From Streptomyces virginiae (GTDB taxonomy: Bacteria > Actinomycetota > Actinomycetes > Streptomycetales > Streptomycetaceae), in NCBI RefSeq assembly GCF_000720455.1, contig NZ_JOAK01000002.1, forward strand, positions 124,001-188,000: DNA of 64,000 bases, given 5' to 3'. The notes below the pieces were generated by a model. That model did no database searches, was not told the origin of the DNA, and worked only from the letters and a program-made list of their open reading frames with translations. The position numbers were made by a program, and so were the translations under genes. Of this stretch, positions 8,990-17,832 are shown piece after piece (position 1 is the first letter of the stretch; each line of letters starts with the position of its first letter).

Positions 8990-9979
8990 TCAACCGAAAT
9001 GGGCCCGGAGTTTTCCGTGGGCCTCCGCCGGGGCCCCGACCGCGTCCAGGCCCAGCAGCCCGGCGCCCAGCACCGGGGGTGCCGTGACCACGGTGACGCG
9101 GGCGTGCGGGGCCCGTTCGGCGAGGCCCGCCGCGATCCGCTCGTCGAGCCGCGGGTGCCGGGCCGCCAGCACCCCGCCGCCCAGTACCACCGGCACCTCC
9201 TCGTCCAGCAGGCCCAGGCGGCCCAGCGCCACCACGGCCATGGCCACGACCTCGTCCGCCTGGCGGTGCACCAGCGAGAGCGCCACCGGGTCGCCGGCGG
9301 CGGCCACCTCGAACAGCACCGGGGTCAGTTCGTGCCGCCGCCCGGCCGGCACGTCCCCCAGGTGCATCGCCTCGATCAGCGAGGCCATCGAGCCGTGGCC
9401 GAGGCGTGCGGGCAGCGCCCGGGCCAGCTCCGTCGCCGCGCCCCGCCCGTCCTCCGCCCGGGCCGCGAACCACAGGGCCTCCTCGGCCAGCCCGCCCCCA
9501 CCGCCCCAGTCGCCGGAGATCCGCCCGACCGCGGGGAAGCGCGCGGTCCGCCCGTCCGGGGTCATCCCGACGCAGTTGATGCCCGCCCCGCAGACCACCG
9601 CGACACCCCGCGGCTCGGCGCCCGTCGGCAGTCCGGCGCGCAGCAGCGCGAAGGTGTCGTTGTGCACCGCGGTGGTGCGCCCCCAGCCGCGGCGCCCGAT
9701 CTCGTCCGCCAGCCGCCGCTCCTCCACCGGGAAGTCGGCGTTCGCGAGGCACGCCGACACGTGCGCCGCGACGGGCCCGCCCCCGGCGCCGGGGCGTACC
9801 CCCGCGCGGGCCAGTGCCTCGGCCAGTACGTCCACGGCCGCGGCCACCCCGGTGCGCGGCGGCTGGAAGCCCCCGGCCTGCCCGGTGGCCAGCACGGACC
9901 CGTCGGGGCCGAGGAGCGCGACGTCCGTCTTGCTGTTGCCCGCGTCGATCGCCAGGACCGGAGGGAGGCTCAGGCCCAT
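8990..9979 (-). CDS. csnK: BadF/NagK-type sugar kinase of chitosan-oligosaccharide operon
   Basis: A 329-residue cytoplasmic kinase of the BadF/BadG/BcrA ATPase fold, the family that includes N-acetylglucosamine kinases. The phosphate-binding strand LAIDAGNSKTD (residues 9-19) and the glycine-rich GDWGGGGG segment are visible. It probably phosphorylates an imported amino-sugar or its disaccharide so that the preceding GH4 enzyme can act. The ATG at 9979 overlaps the csnH stop by ten bases, so it is the last gene of the operon. Order and families match the Streptomyces lividans csnR-E-F-G-H-K cluster for chitosan-oligosaccharide uptake; the exact substrate is inferred from that match. Confidence 0.85.
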   Translation of the reverse strand: MGLSLPPVLAIDAGNSKTDVALLGPDGSVLATGQAGGFQPPRTGVAAAVDVLAEALARAGVRPGAGGGPVAAHVSACLANADFPVEERRLADEIGRRGWGRTTAVHNDTFALLRAGLPTGAEPRGVAVVCGAGINCVGMTPDGRTARFPAVGRISGDWGGGGGLAEEALWFAARAEDGRGAATELARALPARLGHGSMASLIEAMHLGDVPAGRRHELTPVLFEVAAAGDPVALSLVHRQADEVVAMAVVALGRLGLLDEEVPVVLGGGVLAARHPRLDERIAAGLAERAPHARVTVVTAPPVLGAGLLGLDAVGAPAEAHGKLRAHFG

Positions 9980-11244
9980 GGCAGGTGCTCCTTGTTGTGC
10001 GCGAGGAGCCGGTCGGCCAGTCCTTCGGCCAGGTCGTACTGGCCGATGAGCGGGTGCGCCAGCAGTGCCTTGAACACCCGCTCGCGGCCGCCCCGCAGGG
10101 CCGCGTCCAGTGCGAGGTCCTCGTACGCCGTCACGTGTGAGACCAGCCCGGTGAACAGCGGGTCCAGGCGCGGTACCGGCAGCGGTACGGGGCCGGAGCC
10201 GTCGGCGGTGCGGACGCGCGCCTGGACCTCGACGACGGCGTCGTCGGGCAGGAAGGGCAGCGTGCCGTTGTTGTACGTGTTGACCACCTGCACGTCCGTG
10301 CCGCCGTCGCCCAGCAGCGCGGCCGCCAGGTCCACGGCCGCCTCCGAGTAGAAGGCGCCGCCCCGCTTCGCCAGCAGCGCGGGCTTCTCGTCGAGGCCCG
10401 GATCCGCGTACAGGGCGAGGAGTTCGCGTTCCATCGCGGCGACCTCGGCGGCCCTGGAGGGCTTGGTGCCCAGCTCCCGGACGACCTCGTCGTGGGAGTA
10501 GAAGTAGCGCAGGTAGTACGAGGGGACGACGCCGAGCCGGTCCAGCACCGCCCGCGGCAGCCGCAGGTCGGACGCGACGGCCTCCCCGTGCGCGGCGAGC
10601 AGCCCGGGCAGCAGGTCCTCGCCGTCCGGGCCGCCCCTGCGCACACCCAGCTCCCAGGTGAGGTGGTTGAGGCCCACGTGGTCCAGGTGGACGTCGGAGG
10701 GGGCGAGGTCCAGCAGGGCCGCGAACTTGCGCTGGAGGCCGATGGCGACGTTGCACAGTCCGACGGCCCTGTGGCCGGCGCGCAGGAGGGCCCGGGTGAC
10801 GATTCCGACCGGGTTGGTGAAGTCGATGATCCAGGCGTCGGGGCTGGCCCGCCGGACCCGCTCGGCGATGTCGAGGACCACCGGGACGGTGCGCAGGGCC
10901 TTGGCGAGTCCGCCCGCGCCGGTGGTCTCCTGCCCGACGCAGCCGCACTCCAGGGGCCAGGTCTCGTCCTGGAGCCGGGCGGCCTGTCCGCCGACGCGCA
11001 GCTGCAGGAGGACCGCGTCGGCCCCGGCGACGCCCGCGTCCAGGTCGGTGGTCGTGGTGACCTTGCCGGCGTGGTCCTGCCGGGCGAGGATCCGGCGGGC
11101 CAGGGCGCCGATCAGCTCCAGCCGCTCGGTGGCCGGGTCGATCAGCACCAGCTCGCTCACCGGCAGGGTGTCGCGCAGCCGTGCGAAGCCGTCGATCAGT
11201 TCGGGGGTGTAGGTGGAACCGCCGCCCACCACTGCGAGTTTCAA
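9970..11244 (-). CDS. csnH: GH4 6-phospho-beta-glycosidase
   Basis: A 424-residue NAD- and divalent-metal-dependent glycosidase of family GH4, acting in the cytoplasm on 6-phospho-disaccharides. The NAD-binding GGGSTYTPEL lies at residues 7-16; the family Cys (CNVAIG) and GLNHL motifs follow, with conserved NPVGI. The start is a TTG at 11244, directly before KLAVVGGG and preceded by GAAAGG at good spacing; the upstream permease stops five bases earlier. In the csn operon it is expected to cleave phosphorylated chitosan oligosaccharides delivered by csnEFG and csnK. Generic automated labels for this family are alpha-galactosidase or 6-phospho-beta-glucosidase; neither specificity can be read from the sequence. 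Confidence 0.88.
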   Translation of the reverse strand: MKLAVVGGGSTYTPELIDGFARLRDTLPVSELVLIDPATERLELIGALARRILARQDHAGKVTTTTDLDAGVAGADAVLLQLRVGGQAARLQDETWPLECGCVGQETTGAGGLAKALRTVPVVLDIAERVRRASPDAWIIDFTNPVGIVTRALLRAGHRAVGLCNVAIGLQRKFAALLDLAPSDVHLDHVGLNHLTWELGVRRGGPDGEDLLPGLLAAHGEAVASDLRLPRAVLDRLGVVPSYYLRYFYSHDEVVRELGTKPSRAAEVAAMERELLALYADPGLDEKPALLAKRGGAFYSEAAVDLAAALLGDGGTDVQVVNTYNNGTLPFLPDDAVVEVQARVRTADGSGPVPLPVPRLDPLFTGLVSHVTAYEDLALDAALRGGRERVFKALLAHPLIGQYDLAEGLADRLLAHNKEHLPWA

Positions 11245-11249
11245 CGTCG

Positions 11250-12104
11250 TCAGCCTTTCACGCCGGTCAGGGTGACTCCCTCGACGAACGCCTTCTGGGC
11301 GAAGAAGAAGAGGACGATCACCGGGGCCATGACCAGCACGGTCGCGGCCATGGTCAGGTTCCAGTTGGTGTGGTGCGCCCCCTTGAAGGACTCCAGTCCG
11401 TAACTGAGCGTCCAGGCGGCGGGGTTGTCGGAGGCGTAGATCTGCGGGCCGAAGTAGTCGTTCCAGGCGCAGAAGAACTGGAAGAGGGCGACGGCGGCGA
11501 TCCCGGGCCGGGCCATCGGCAGCACCACCCGCAGCAGGGTGCGCACCTCGCCGCAGCCGTCCACGCGGGCCGCGTCCAGGTACTCGTCGGGGATGGTCAG
11601 CAGGAACTGGCGGAGCAGGAAGATGGAGAACGCGTCGCCGAAGGCCATCGGGACGATCAGCGGCCACAGGGTGCCCGACAGGTCGAGCTGCCTGGCCCAG
11701 AAGAGGTACATGGGGATGACCACCACCTGCGGCGGCAGCATCATCATGGCGATCACGAGCAGCAGCGACAGCCGCCGGCCGCGGAAGCGGAACTTGGCAA
11801 GCGCGTACGCGACGGGCACCGAGGAGACCACGGTCAACAGGGTGCCCAGTCCGGCGTACAGAAGCGTGTTGCGCCACCAGGTCAGGAAGCCCGGGGTGTG
11901 CCACACCTTCGTGTAGTTGTCCCACTCCCAGGTGTCGGGCCACAGGTCGCGGGTCAGCGCCTGCCGGTCGCCCATCAGGGAGGTGAGCAGGAGGAAGACG
12001 AAGGGGAGGACGAAGAACAGTGCGGCCGCCACGCCGAGCGCGTGCACCCCGATCCAGTGGAGGGCCGCCGAGGAGGGGCGCCTCGGGCCGTGCGCGCTGC
12101 TCAT
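11250..12104 (-). CDS. csnG: CUT1 sugar ABC transporter permease (MalG type)
   Basis: A 284-residue inner-membrane permease with six predicted helices. The binding-protein-dependent transport signature is visible as EYLDAARVDGCGEVRTLLRVVLP, the loop that contacts the ATPase, and the MalG-type C-terminus ends AFVEGVTLTGVKG. The ATG at 12104 shares ATGA with the stop of csnF, so the pair is translationally coupled. It forms a heterodimeric channel with csnF for oligosaccharide import. No ATPase gene is in the operon, as is usual for Streptomyces CUT1 systems, which typically use the shared MsiK ATPase encoded elsewhere. Confidence 0.92.
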   Translation of the reverse strand: MSSAHGPRRPSSAALHWIGVHALGVAAALFFVLPFVFLLLTSLMGDRQALTRDLWPDTWEWDNYTKVWHTPGFLTWWRNTLLYAGLGTLLTVVSSVPVAYALAKFRFRGRRLSLLLVIAMMMLPPQVVVIPMYLFWARQLDLSGTLWPLIVPMAFGDAFSIFLLRQFLLTIPDEYLDAARVDGCGEVRTLLRVVLPMARPGIAAVALFQFFCAWNDYFGPQIYASDNPAAWTLSYGLESFKGAHHTNWNLTMAATVLVMAPVIVLFFFAQKAFVEGVTLTGVKG

Positions 12105-13045
12105 CCATCCGCTCCGATCAGACCGCCACGGCGCCGCATCAGGAGTGCGGTGAAGGCCATGGAGAGGGCGAAGAGGACCAGCGCGACGACGCAGGCGGCG
12201 CCGTAGTCGAAGCGCTGGAACCCGAGGTTGTGAACGAGCTGGGGCAGGGTCAGGGTCGACTTGTCGGGGTAGCCGGGCTCGAACTGCTGGCCCGAGCCGC
12301 CGATCACGCCGGCCGCGACCTTGCCGGCCACCAGTGGCTGGGCGTAGTACTGCATGGCCTGGATGACTCCGGTGACCACGGCGAACATGACGATCGGCGC
12401 GATGTTGGGCAGCGTGATGTGCCGGAAGCGCGCCCAGGGCCCCGCCCCGTCGAGTTCGGCCGCCTCGTACTGCTCCTTCGGTACGTCGAGCAGCGCGGCC
12501 ATGAAGATCACCATCAGGTCGCCCACCCCCCACAGTGCGAGGGCGGTGAGGGCCGGCTTGGACCAGTCGGCGTCGGTGAACCAGCCGGGGGCGGGCAGTC
12601 CCACCGCGTCCAGCAGGGTGTTGACCGGTCCGGTACCGGGGTTGAGCAGGAAGACGAAGGCCAGGGTCGCGGCGACCGGCGGGGCCAGGTAGGGCAGGTA
12701 GAACAGGGTCCGGAAGATCCCGGCCCCCGTCTTGATCTTCGTGATGAGCAGCCCGACGCCGAGGCCGAAGACGACGCGGCAGGTCACCATCACCAGGACC
12801 AGCCAGAGGGTGTTGCGCATCGCGGGCCAGAACAGCGGATAGTCCGTGAAGACGTAGCTCCAGTTGTCCAGGCCGCTCGGGACCGGCTGCCGGAAGCCGT
12901 CGTAGCGGGTGAAGGAGAAGTACAGGGTGGACAGCAGCGGGTAGACGAAGAAGACCGAGAAGCCGATCAGCCAGGGGGACATGAAGGCCGCGGTCCGCAG
13001 GGCGCCGCGGCGCCGCTTCGTCCGCAGGGTGCGGGAGCCGGTCAT
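12101..13045 (-). CDS. csnF: CUT1 sugar ABC transporter permease (MalF type)
   Basis: A 314-residue permease with six predicted membrane helices after a basic N-terminus (RTKRRRGAL). The EAA-type loop QYEAAELDGAGPWARFRHITLP identifies the family. It pairs with csnG. The ATG at 13045 lies four bases after the csnE stop, and the 3' end overlaps the csnG start by four bases. Together with the lipoprotein csnE these form an oligosaccharide importer; chitosan oligosaccharides are inferred from cluster identity. Confidence 0.92.
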   Translation of the reverse strand: MTGSRTLRTKRRRGALRTAAFMSPWLIGFSVFFVYPLLSTLYFSFTRYDGFRQPVPSGLDNWSYVFTDYPLFWPAMRNTLWLVLVMVTCRVVFGLGVGLLITKIKTGAGIFRTLFYLPYLAPPVAATLAFVFLLNPGTGPVNTLLDAVGLPAPGWFTDADWSKPALTALALWGVGDLMVIFMAALLDVPKEQYEAAELDGAGPWARFRHITLPNIAPIVMFAVVTGVIQAMQYYAQPLVAGKVAAGVIGGSGQQFEPGYPDKSTLTLPQLVHNLGFQRFDYGAACVVALVLFALSMAFTALLMRRRGGLIGADG

Positions 13046-13049
13046 CGGA

Positions 13050-14390
13050 CTACTTCGCCTTCGCTATGTCCGTGTCGATCTGCCGGTCGGTCCTGGCGAG
13101 ACCGGCCGGGATGTCGGCGACGTCGCCCTTCTCGACGGCGTACGCGAAGTCCGTGAAGGTCAGCTGGTAGGTGCCGCCGTCGGCCTTGGCCGGGGTGGTG
13201 CTGGACTTGGGGTGCCGCGCGATGTCGAGGAAGGTCTTGGACTCGGGGGTCACCCGGAGGGCCGGCGACTCCAGGGCGGCGAGCGTGGACGGCACGTTGT
13301 GGATGGCGTTGGCGAAGGCCACCACCGCTTCCGTGTCCGTGGTCATGTACTTGACCAGCTCCCAGGCGGCGTTCTGCTTCCTGCTGCCCGAGGCGATGCC
13401 CATGACCGTGCCGGAGAGGTAGCCCTTGCCGTAGTCACCGGCCTGATCGTCGGGGACGGGCAGCGGTGCGGTGGCGATCTCGAAGCCGACCCCGGCCTCC
13501 TTGGCCATCGGCGCGCGCCACTCGCCGTCGATCTGCATGGCCACCTTGCCGGTGTGGAAGGGGTGTTCGGCGCTCCACTCGTCGCCGAAGGTGTTGCGGA
13601 ACCGCTCCAGCTTCTCGTAGCCGCCGAGCGCCGCCACCAGGTCCTTCTGCGCGGTCAGCATCTTCGCGAAGGCCGGGTCCCGGGCGAGGTTGGAGCTGCC
13701 GTCGGCGGCGAAGTAGGTGGGGCTCCACTGGGCGGCGAGCCGCATGGGGGTGGTCTCGTAGCCGTGGAAGGTGGGCATGAGGCCGACCCGTTCGTAGGAG
13801 TCGCCCGACGCGTCCGCCGTGGTCAGCTTCCGGGCGACCTCGACGAACCGGCTCCACGTCCTGGGGGCTTCGGTGATGCCGGCGGCGTCGAAGGCGGTCT
13901 TGTTGTAGACGAGGCCGTAGGCGTCGTTCAGCAGCGGCAGCGTGCACTGGTTGCCGTTGAACTCCGTGTACTCCAGCAGGGTCCTGGGGAAGACCTTGGC
14001 CTTGTCCACCCCGGACTTCTCCAGGAACGGGTTCAGGTCGGCGAAGGCGCGGGAGTTGCAGAACTTGCCCACGCTGTCGGTGGTGAAGGAGGAGACCACG
14101 TCGGGGGCCTTGTCCCCGCCCGCGCGCAGCGCCTGGTTGATCTTGTCGTCGGTCATGTTGCCGGTGACCTCGACCTTGATGTTCGGATGCGCCTTCTCGA
14201 ACCGGGCGATGTTGTCCTCGATCGCCTTGGTCTCGCTCGGCGCTGACCAGCCGTGCCAGAAGGTGAGGGTGACGTCCGCCTTCGGATCGTCGGAGGCGGT
14301 GCCCGCGCCCTGGCCGGTGCACGCGGTGGCGAGGGCGGACATCGCGGCGAGGAGGGCGGTCGCGGTGGTCAGGCGTCCGGTTCTGGGCAT
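13050..14390 (-). CDS. csnE: Extracellular sugar-binding lipoprotein
   Basis: A 446-residue family 1 extracellular solute-binding protein. The N-terminal signal ends in ALATAC, a lipobox with the lipid-bearing Cys about residue 24, so it should sit on the outer face of the membrane. Family motifs include LTFWHGWSAPSE near the mature N-terminus, a DVVSSFTTDS segment, and the KVAMQIDGEW region. It delivers oligosaccharides to csnFG. The ATG at 14390 was chosen because it starts the lipoprotein signal; the 112-base gap to csnR holds no clear terminator and may carry an extra promoter. Confidence 0.9.
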   Translation of the reverse strand: MPRTGRLTTATALLAAMSALATACTGQGAGTASDDPKADVTLTFWHGWSAPSETKAIEDNIARFEKAHPNIKVEVTGNMTDDKINQALRAGGDKAPDVVSSFTTDSVGKFCNSRAFADLNPFLEKSGVDKAKVFPRTLLEYTEFNGNQCTLPLLNDAYGLVYNKTAFDAAGITEAPRTWSRFVEVARKLTTADASGDSYERVGLMPTFHGYETTPMRLAAQWSPTYFAADGSSNLARDPAFAKMLTAQKDLVAALGGYEKLERFRNTFGDEWSAEHPFHTGKVAMQIDGEWRAPMAKEAGVGFEIATAPLPVPDDQAGDYGKGYLSGTVMGIASGSRKQNAAWELVKYMTTDTEAVVAFANAIHNVPSTLAALESPALRVTPESKTFLDIARHPKSSTTPAKADGGTYQLTFTDFAYAVEKGDVADIPAGLARTDRQIDTDIAKAK

Positions 14391-14502
14391 GGCGGGGCTC
14401 GCTCTCTGCGGGAGGGAACTTCCGGTGGGGGGCCTGGGGGTGCCGGCGGAGCGTGGGGCGTGCGGTGCAGGAGGGGTGGAGGGAGGGAAGGCGGGCGTGG
14501 GG

Positions 14503-15747
14503 TCAGCGGGAGGTGTCGAAGACCTCGTCCCGGGTGGCGGCCAGCGCGCTCTCCAGCGCGCCGTGCAGGACGGGCCGCTCCAGGACCTCGCCGGGGACCA
14601 GCCGGGGGCGGGAGGGGGCCAGTTCGGCGAGCTCGGCCTCCAGCAGCTCGCGCAGCGGTTCGCCGCCCGCGCTGATCGCGGCCCCGGCCAGGACCACGAT
14701 CTCCGGGTCCAGTACGGCGACCAGCGAGGCGAGACCGGTGGCCAGGGCGGTGGCGTACTCCTGGAGGAAGCGCAGGTGCGCCCCCTCGGGAGCGGCGGCG
14801 GCCCGCGCGAGCAGCGCGACGGCGGCGGCGACCTCCGGGCCGTGCGGCCCGGGCAGGGCGTCCGGGGCCTCCGGCGCGTACGGGGTGGGGGCGGCGGGGG
14901 CCTCGACACCCAGCTCCGCGGCGAGCCGGGGCAGCCCCTCCACACCGGCCAGCTCCTGGTAGCCGCCGGAGTTCGCCCGGGTGACCTGCCGGACCAGGGG
15001 GCGGCCCGGTACGGGCAGGAAGCCCACCTCGCCCGCGCCACCGGTCCAGCCGCGGTGCAGCCGGCCGCCGAACACCAGCGCGGCGCCGAGCCCCTCCTCG
15101 TTCCACAGCAGGACGAAGTCCCCGTGCCCGCGGGCGGCGCCGAGGCGCTGTTCGGCGACGGCGGCGAGATTGACGTCGTTCTCGTACTCGACGGGCATCG
15201 GCAGGGCCGCCGCCAGGTCGTCGAGGAGGGTGGGGGAGTGCCAGCCGGGGAGGTGGCTGGCGTAGCGCAGCCGGCCCGTCTGCGGGTCGAAGGCGCCAGG
15301 GGTGCCGATGACCGCCCGGTGCAGGTCGGAGCGGTGCAGCCCAGCGGCCTTGACGGCCCCGCCGAGGGCCTCGGTCACCTGGTCGACGGCGTCCGCGCCC
15401 TCGGTGTAGGGGACTTCGTGGGAGGCGACCACGGTGCCGGTCAGGTCGGCGACGGCCGCCAGGACGCGCCCCGGGGTGACGTCGACGCCGCCGACGTACG
15501 CGGCCCGCGGATTGATCGCGTACAGCTGGGCGCTGGGGCCGGGGCGGCCGCCGTCGGTGCCGGTGGCCACGACGAGTCCGGCGGCCTCCAGACGGGCCAG
15601 CAGCTGGGAGGCGGTGGGCTTGGACAGCCCGGTCAGGTGCCCGATGCGGGTCCGGGACAGCGGGCCGTGCGTCAGCAGGAGGTCGAGTGCGGCCCGGTCG
15701 TTCATGGCGCGCAACAGGCTGGGCGTTCCGGGCGTGGCGGCGGGCAT
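14503..15747 (-). CDS. csnR: ROK-family transcriptional repressor CsnR
   Basis: A 414-residue ROK protein. A winged helix-turn-helix occupies about residues 15-75 (GPLSRTRIGHLTGLSKPTA), followed by the ROK sugar-kinase-like fold with the phosphate motif VGGVDVTPG and glycine-rich turns. It is expected to repress the csn genes until chitosan-derived oligosaccharides bind. The start is the ATG at 15747 with GAGGGAGAG upstream; a GTG at 15765 is also in frame. It heads the operon and has an operator-like palindrome about 30 bases upstream. The chitosan link is inferred from the six-gene order matching csnR-E-F-G-H-K. Confidence 0.85.
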   Translation of the reverse strand: MPAATPGTPSLLRAMNDRAALDLLLTHGPLSRTRIGHLTGLSKPTASQLLARLEAAGLVVATGTDGGRPGPSAQLYAINPRAAYVGGVDVTPGRVLAAVADLTGTVVASHEVPYTEGADAVDQVTEALGGAVKAAGLHRSDLHRAVIGTPGAFDPQTGRLRYASHLPGWHSPTLLDDLAAALPMPVEYENDVNLAAVAEQRLGAARGHGDFVLLWNEEGLGAALVFGGRLHRGWTGGAGEVGFLPVPGRPLVRQVTRANSGGYQELAGVEGLPRLAAELGVEAPAAPTPYAPEAPDALPGPHGPEVAAAVALLARAAAAPEGAHLRFLQEYATALATGLASLVAVLDPEIVVLAGAAISAGGEPLRELLEAELAELAPSRPRLVPGEVLERPVLHGALESALAATRDEVFDTSR

Positions 15748-15776
15748 GCGGCGGCTCTCCCTCACCGAGGTGATCT

Positions 15777-15795
15777 GTTAGGTAAGTTTCCTATC
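15777..15795. promoter_or_regulatory. Candidate CsnR operator
   Basis: An imperfect 15-base palindrome, TAGGTAAGTTTCCTA (15779-15793), lies 30 bases upstream of csnR. The outer TAGG/CCTA and inner AA/TT pair; two positions and the centre break symmetry. AGGAAA/TTTCCT-like palindromes are typical ROK-repressor sites in Streptomyces. Autoregulation of the operon is inferred. Confidence 0.5.
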
Positions 15796-15818
15796 ACTGT
15801 TCGAGCCGTGTCAATGCC

Positions 15819-15863
15819 GCTGCCCCGCAGGTCGTGTCCGTGAAGACCGGCCTGCGGGGCAGC
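15819..15863 (-). terminator. Terminator hairpin after mscS
   Basis: Perfect 13-bp arms (GCTGCCCCGCAGG, 15819-15831, and its complement 15851-15863) around a 19-base loop, 19 bases after the mscS stop. It separates mscS from the csn promoter. Confidence 0.7.
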
Positions 15864-15881
15864 GGGAGTGCGGGTACGGCC

Positions 15882-16964
15882 CTACTTGGTGATCCGCGGG
15901 CCGGACGGCGACGGGATCGGGGCCGTGGCCAGGGACTGCGGGGAGGTGGGGTTCGCCAGGGCGGACGGCGCGGCGACGGAGGCCGAGGGGTCCGCAGGGG
16001 CCTCGTCCTCCTCGTCCGCGGCCGGCAGGCCGCCGATGATCCGGATGCCGGCGGCGTCGAAGGCCTCCTTGATCCGCCAGCGCAGCTCCCGCTCCACCGA
16101 GAACTGCTGGCCCGGCATCGTCTTCGCGGACACCTTCACCGTCATCGAGGCGAGCAGCACCTCGTCCAGGCCCAGCACCTCCACCGGACCCCACAGGCGC
16201 TCGTCCCAGGGGGACTCCTTCGCCATCGAGTCGGCGACCTGCTGGACCACCTCGCGGATCCGCGTCAGGTTCTCCGACGGCTTGACCTGCACGTCCACGC
16301 CCGCGGTCGCCCAGCCCTGGCTGAGGTTGCCGATCCGCTTGATCTCGCCGTTGCGCACGTACCAGATCTCGCCGTTGTCCCCGCGCAGCTTCGTCACGCG
16401 CAGGCCGACCTCGATGACCTCGCCCGAGGCCACCCCGGCGTCGATCTTGTCACCGACGCCGTACTGGTCCTCCATGATCATGAAGACGCCGGAGAGGAAG
16501 TCGGTCACCAGGTTGCGGGCACCGAAACCGATGGCGACACCGGCCACACCGGCACTCGCCAGCAGCGGGGCCAGGTCGATCTTCAGGGCGGCCAGGACCA
16601 TCAGCGCGGCCGTGCCGAGGATCAGGAAGGACGCCACCGACCGCAGGACGGAACCGATCGCCTCCGACCGCTGGCGGCGCCGCTCGGCGTTGACCAGCAG
16701 GCCGCCGAGCGCGGTGCCCTCGACCGCCTCGGCGCTGGTGTTCATCCGGTTTATGAGCTTGGTCAGCGCCTTGCGGACGGCCGAGCGGATCACGGCGGCT
16801 ATCACCACGATCAGCAGGATCCGCAGGCCGATGCTCAGCCAGGTGGCCCAGTTCTGCTCGATGAAGCTCGCGGCCTCGGTGACGCTCTCCTGCGCCTCCT
16901 TGACCGAAGCGGGCGCGTCCGGGACATCGGCTGCCAGCGGCAGCAGAGCGGCGGGCCAGGGCAC
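15882..16964 (-). CDS. Small-conductance mechanosensitive channel, MscS family
   Basis: A 360-residue membrane channel that relieves osmotic down-shock. Three membrane segments are visible (about 40-60, 105-125, 130-150); the third is the pore helix and continues into VAIGFGARNLVTDFLSG and the beta-domain GDKIDAG. A Pro/Ala/Ser-rich C-terminal tail of about 50 residues extends past the usual MscS fold. The GTG at 16964 has GGAGG eight bases upstream; longer starts would need to read through that site. It is monocistronic, divergent from the HNH gene. Confidence 0.88.
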   Translation of the reverse strand: MPWPAALLPLAADVPDAPASVKEAQESVTEAASFIEQNWATWLSIGLRILLIVVIAAVIRSAVRKALTKLINRMNTSAEAVEGTALGGLLVNAERRRQRSEAIGSVLRSVASFLILGTAALMVLAALKIDLAPLLASAGVAGVAIGFGARNLVTDFLSGVFMIMEDQYGVGDKIDAGVASGEVIEVGLRVTKLRGDNGEIWYVRNGEIKRIGNLSQGWATAGVDVQVKPSENLTRIREVVQQVADSMAKESPWDERLWGPVEVLGLDEVLLASMTVKVSAKTMPGQQFSVERELRWRIKEAFDAAGIRIIGGLPAADEEDEAPADPSASVAAPSALANPTSPQSLATAPIPSPSGPRITK

Positions 16965-17250
16965 GACAGGAACCTCCACATGTAGCGGTCTGCCCGCCGG
17001 GGGTCCCCGCGGACGGAGTCCGCGAGGGGGATATGCGGGGCAGACCATCCACACTAACGGGGCAATCCCTTCACCTTGGCGCTGTGTTCGAGGGAGAGAC
17101 CAGACTCACCTGGGGATGACTGGGTGTGGTTGAAAACACCTCGGACCCGTTACGGGCGAGTGGTGGCGCTTCGACCAGCCGTAAGGAGAGACTGGAGAGC
17201 AGATCGTCCCGGCGCGAGCCACGCGCCGCCGGCGTACAAGGAGGCAGTCC

Positions 17251-17793
17251 GTGCCGCACGTCCTGGTCCTCAATGCGTCGTACGAGCCCCTCGGCGTCGT
17301 ACCGCTCCGCCGCGCGCTCGTCCTCGTCCTGGAGAACAAAGCGGTCTCCCTGGAGGAATCCGGCGCCTATCTGCACAGCGCGACAAGGGTCGTCCCCGCG
17401 CCCAGCGTGGTACGGCTCAAGCGCTTCGTGCGGGTCCCCTACCGGGGGCCCGTTCCACTCACCCGGCGCGCCCTGTTCGCGCGGGACGGCGGACGCTGCA
17501 TGTACTGCGGCGCCGTCGCCACCAGCGTCGACCACGTCATTCCGCGCAGCCGGGGCGGACAGCACGTCTGGGACAACGTCGTCGCGGCGTGCCGGCGCTG
17601 CAACCACGTCAAAGCCGACCGGCACCTGCTGGAACTGGGCTGGCGCCTGCGCCACCAGCCGGCCCCTCCCTCGGGTCTGGCCTGGCGCATCATCGGCACC
17701 GGACACCGGGACCCGAGGTGGATGCCGTACCTCCAGCCGTACGGGGCCGACGACGCGCTGGAACGGATCGGGATCGGCGTGGCGGCCTCCTGA
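17251..17793 (+). CDS. HNH endonuclease family protein
   Basis: A 180-residue cytoplasmic protein. The central HNH module is complete: CMYCG zinc pair, DHVIPRSRGG with the catalytic His, WDNVVAACRRCNHVK with the Asn/His and second CxxC pair (about residues 84-125). The GTG at 17251 follows AAGGAGG by six bases. This single-copy actinobacterial family is not attached to any restriction or mobile gene here, so it may serve DNA repair or be a domesticated nuclease; the substrate is unknown. The 286 bases upstream (16965-17250) hold divergent promoter DNA and a short GGTGT/ACACC inverted repeat at 17123-17140. Confidence 0.88.
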   Translation: MPHVLVLNASYEPLGVVPLRRALVLVLENKAVSLEESGAYLHSATRVVPAPSVVRLKRFVRVPYRGPVPLTRRALFARDGGRCMYCGAVATSVDHVIPRSRGGQHVWDNVVAACRRCNHVKADRHLLELGWRLRHQPAPPSGLAWRIIGTGHRDPRWMPYLQPYGADDALERIGIGVAAS

Positions 17794-17794
17794 C

Positions 17795-17812
17795 CGGCCC
17801 CTGCCGGGGCCG
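17795..17812. terminator. Hairpin between convergent HNH and GH84 genes
   Basis: CGGCCCC and GGGGCCG arms with a four-base loop, placed between two converging genes, so it may serve both. Confidence 0.55.
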
Positions 17813-17832
17813 CGGAGCCGGTTCCGGCAGGG

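Noticed and set aside
17123..17140. GGTGT/ACACC inverted repeat upstream of the HNH gene as an operator
   Set aside because: Five-base arms with an eight-base gap are expected by chance; no regulator gene is adjacent.
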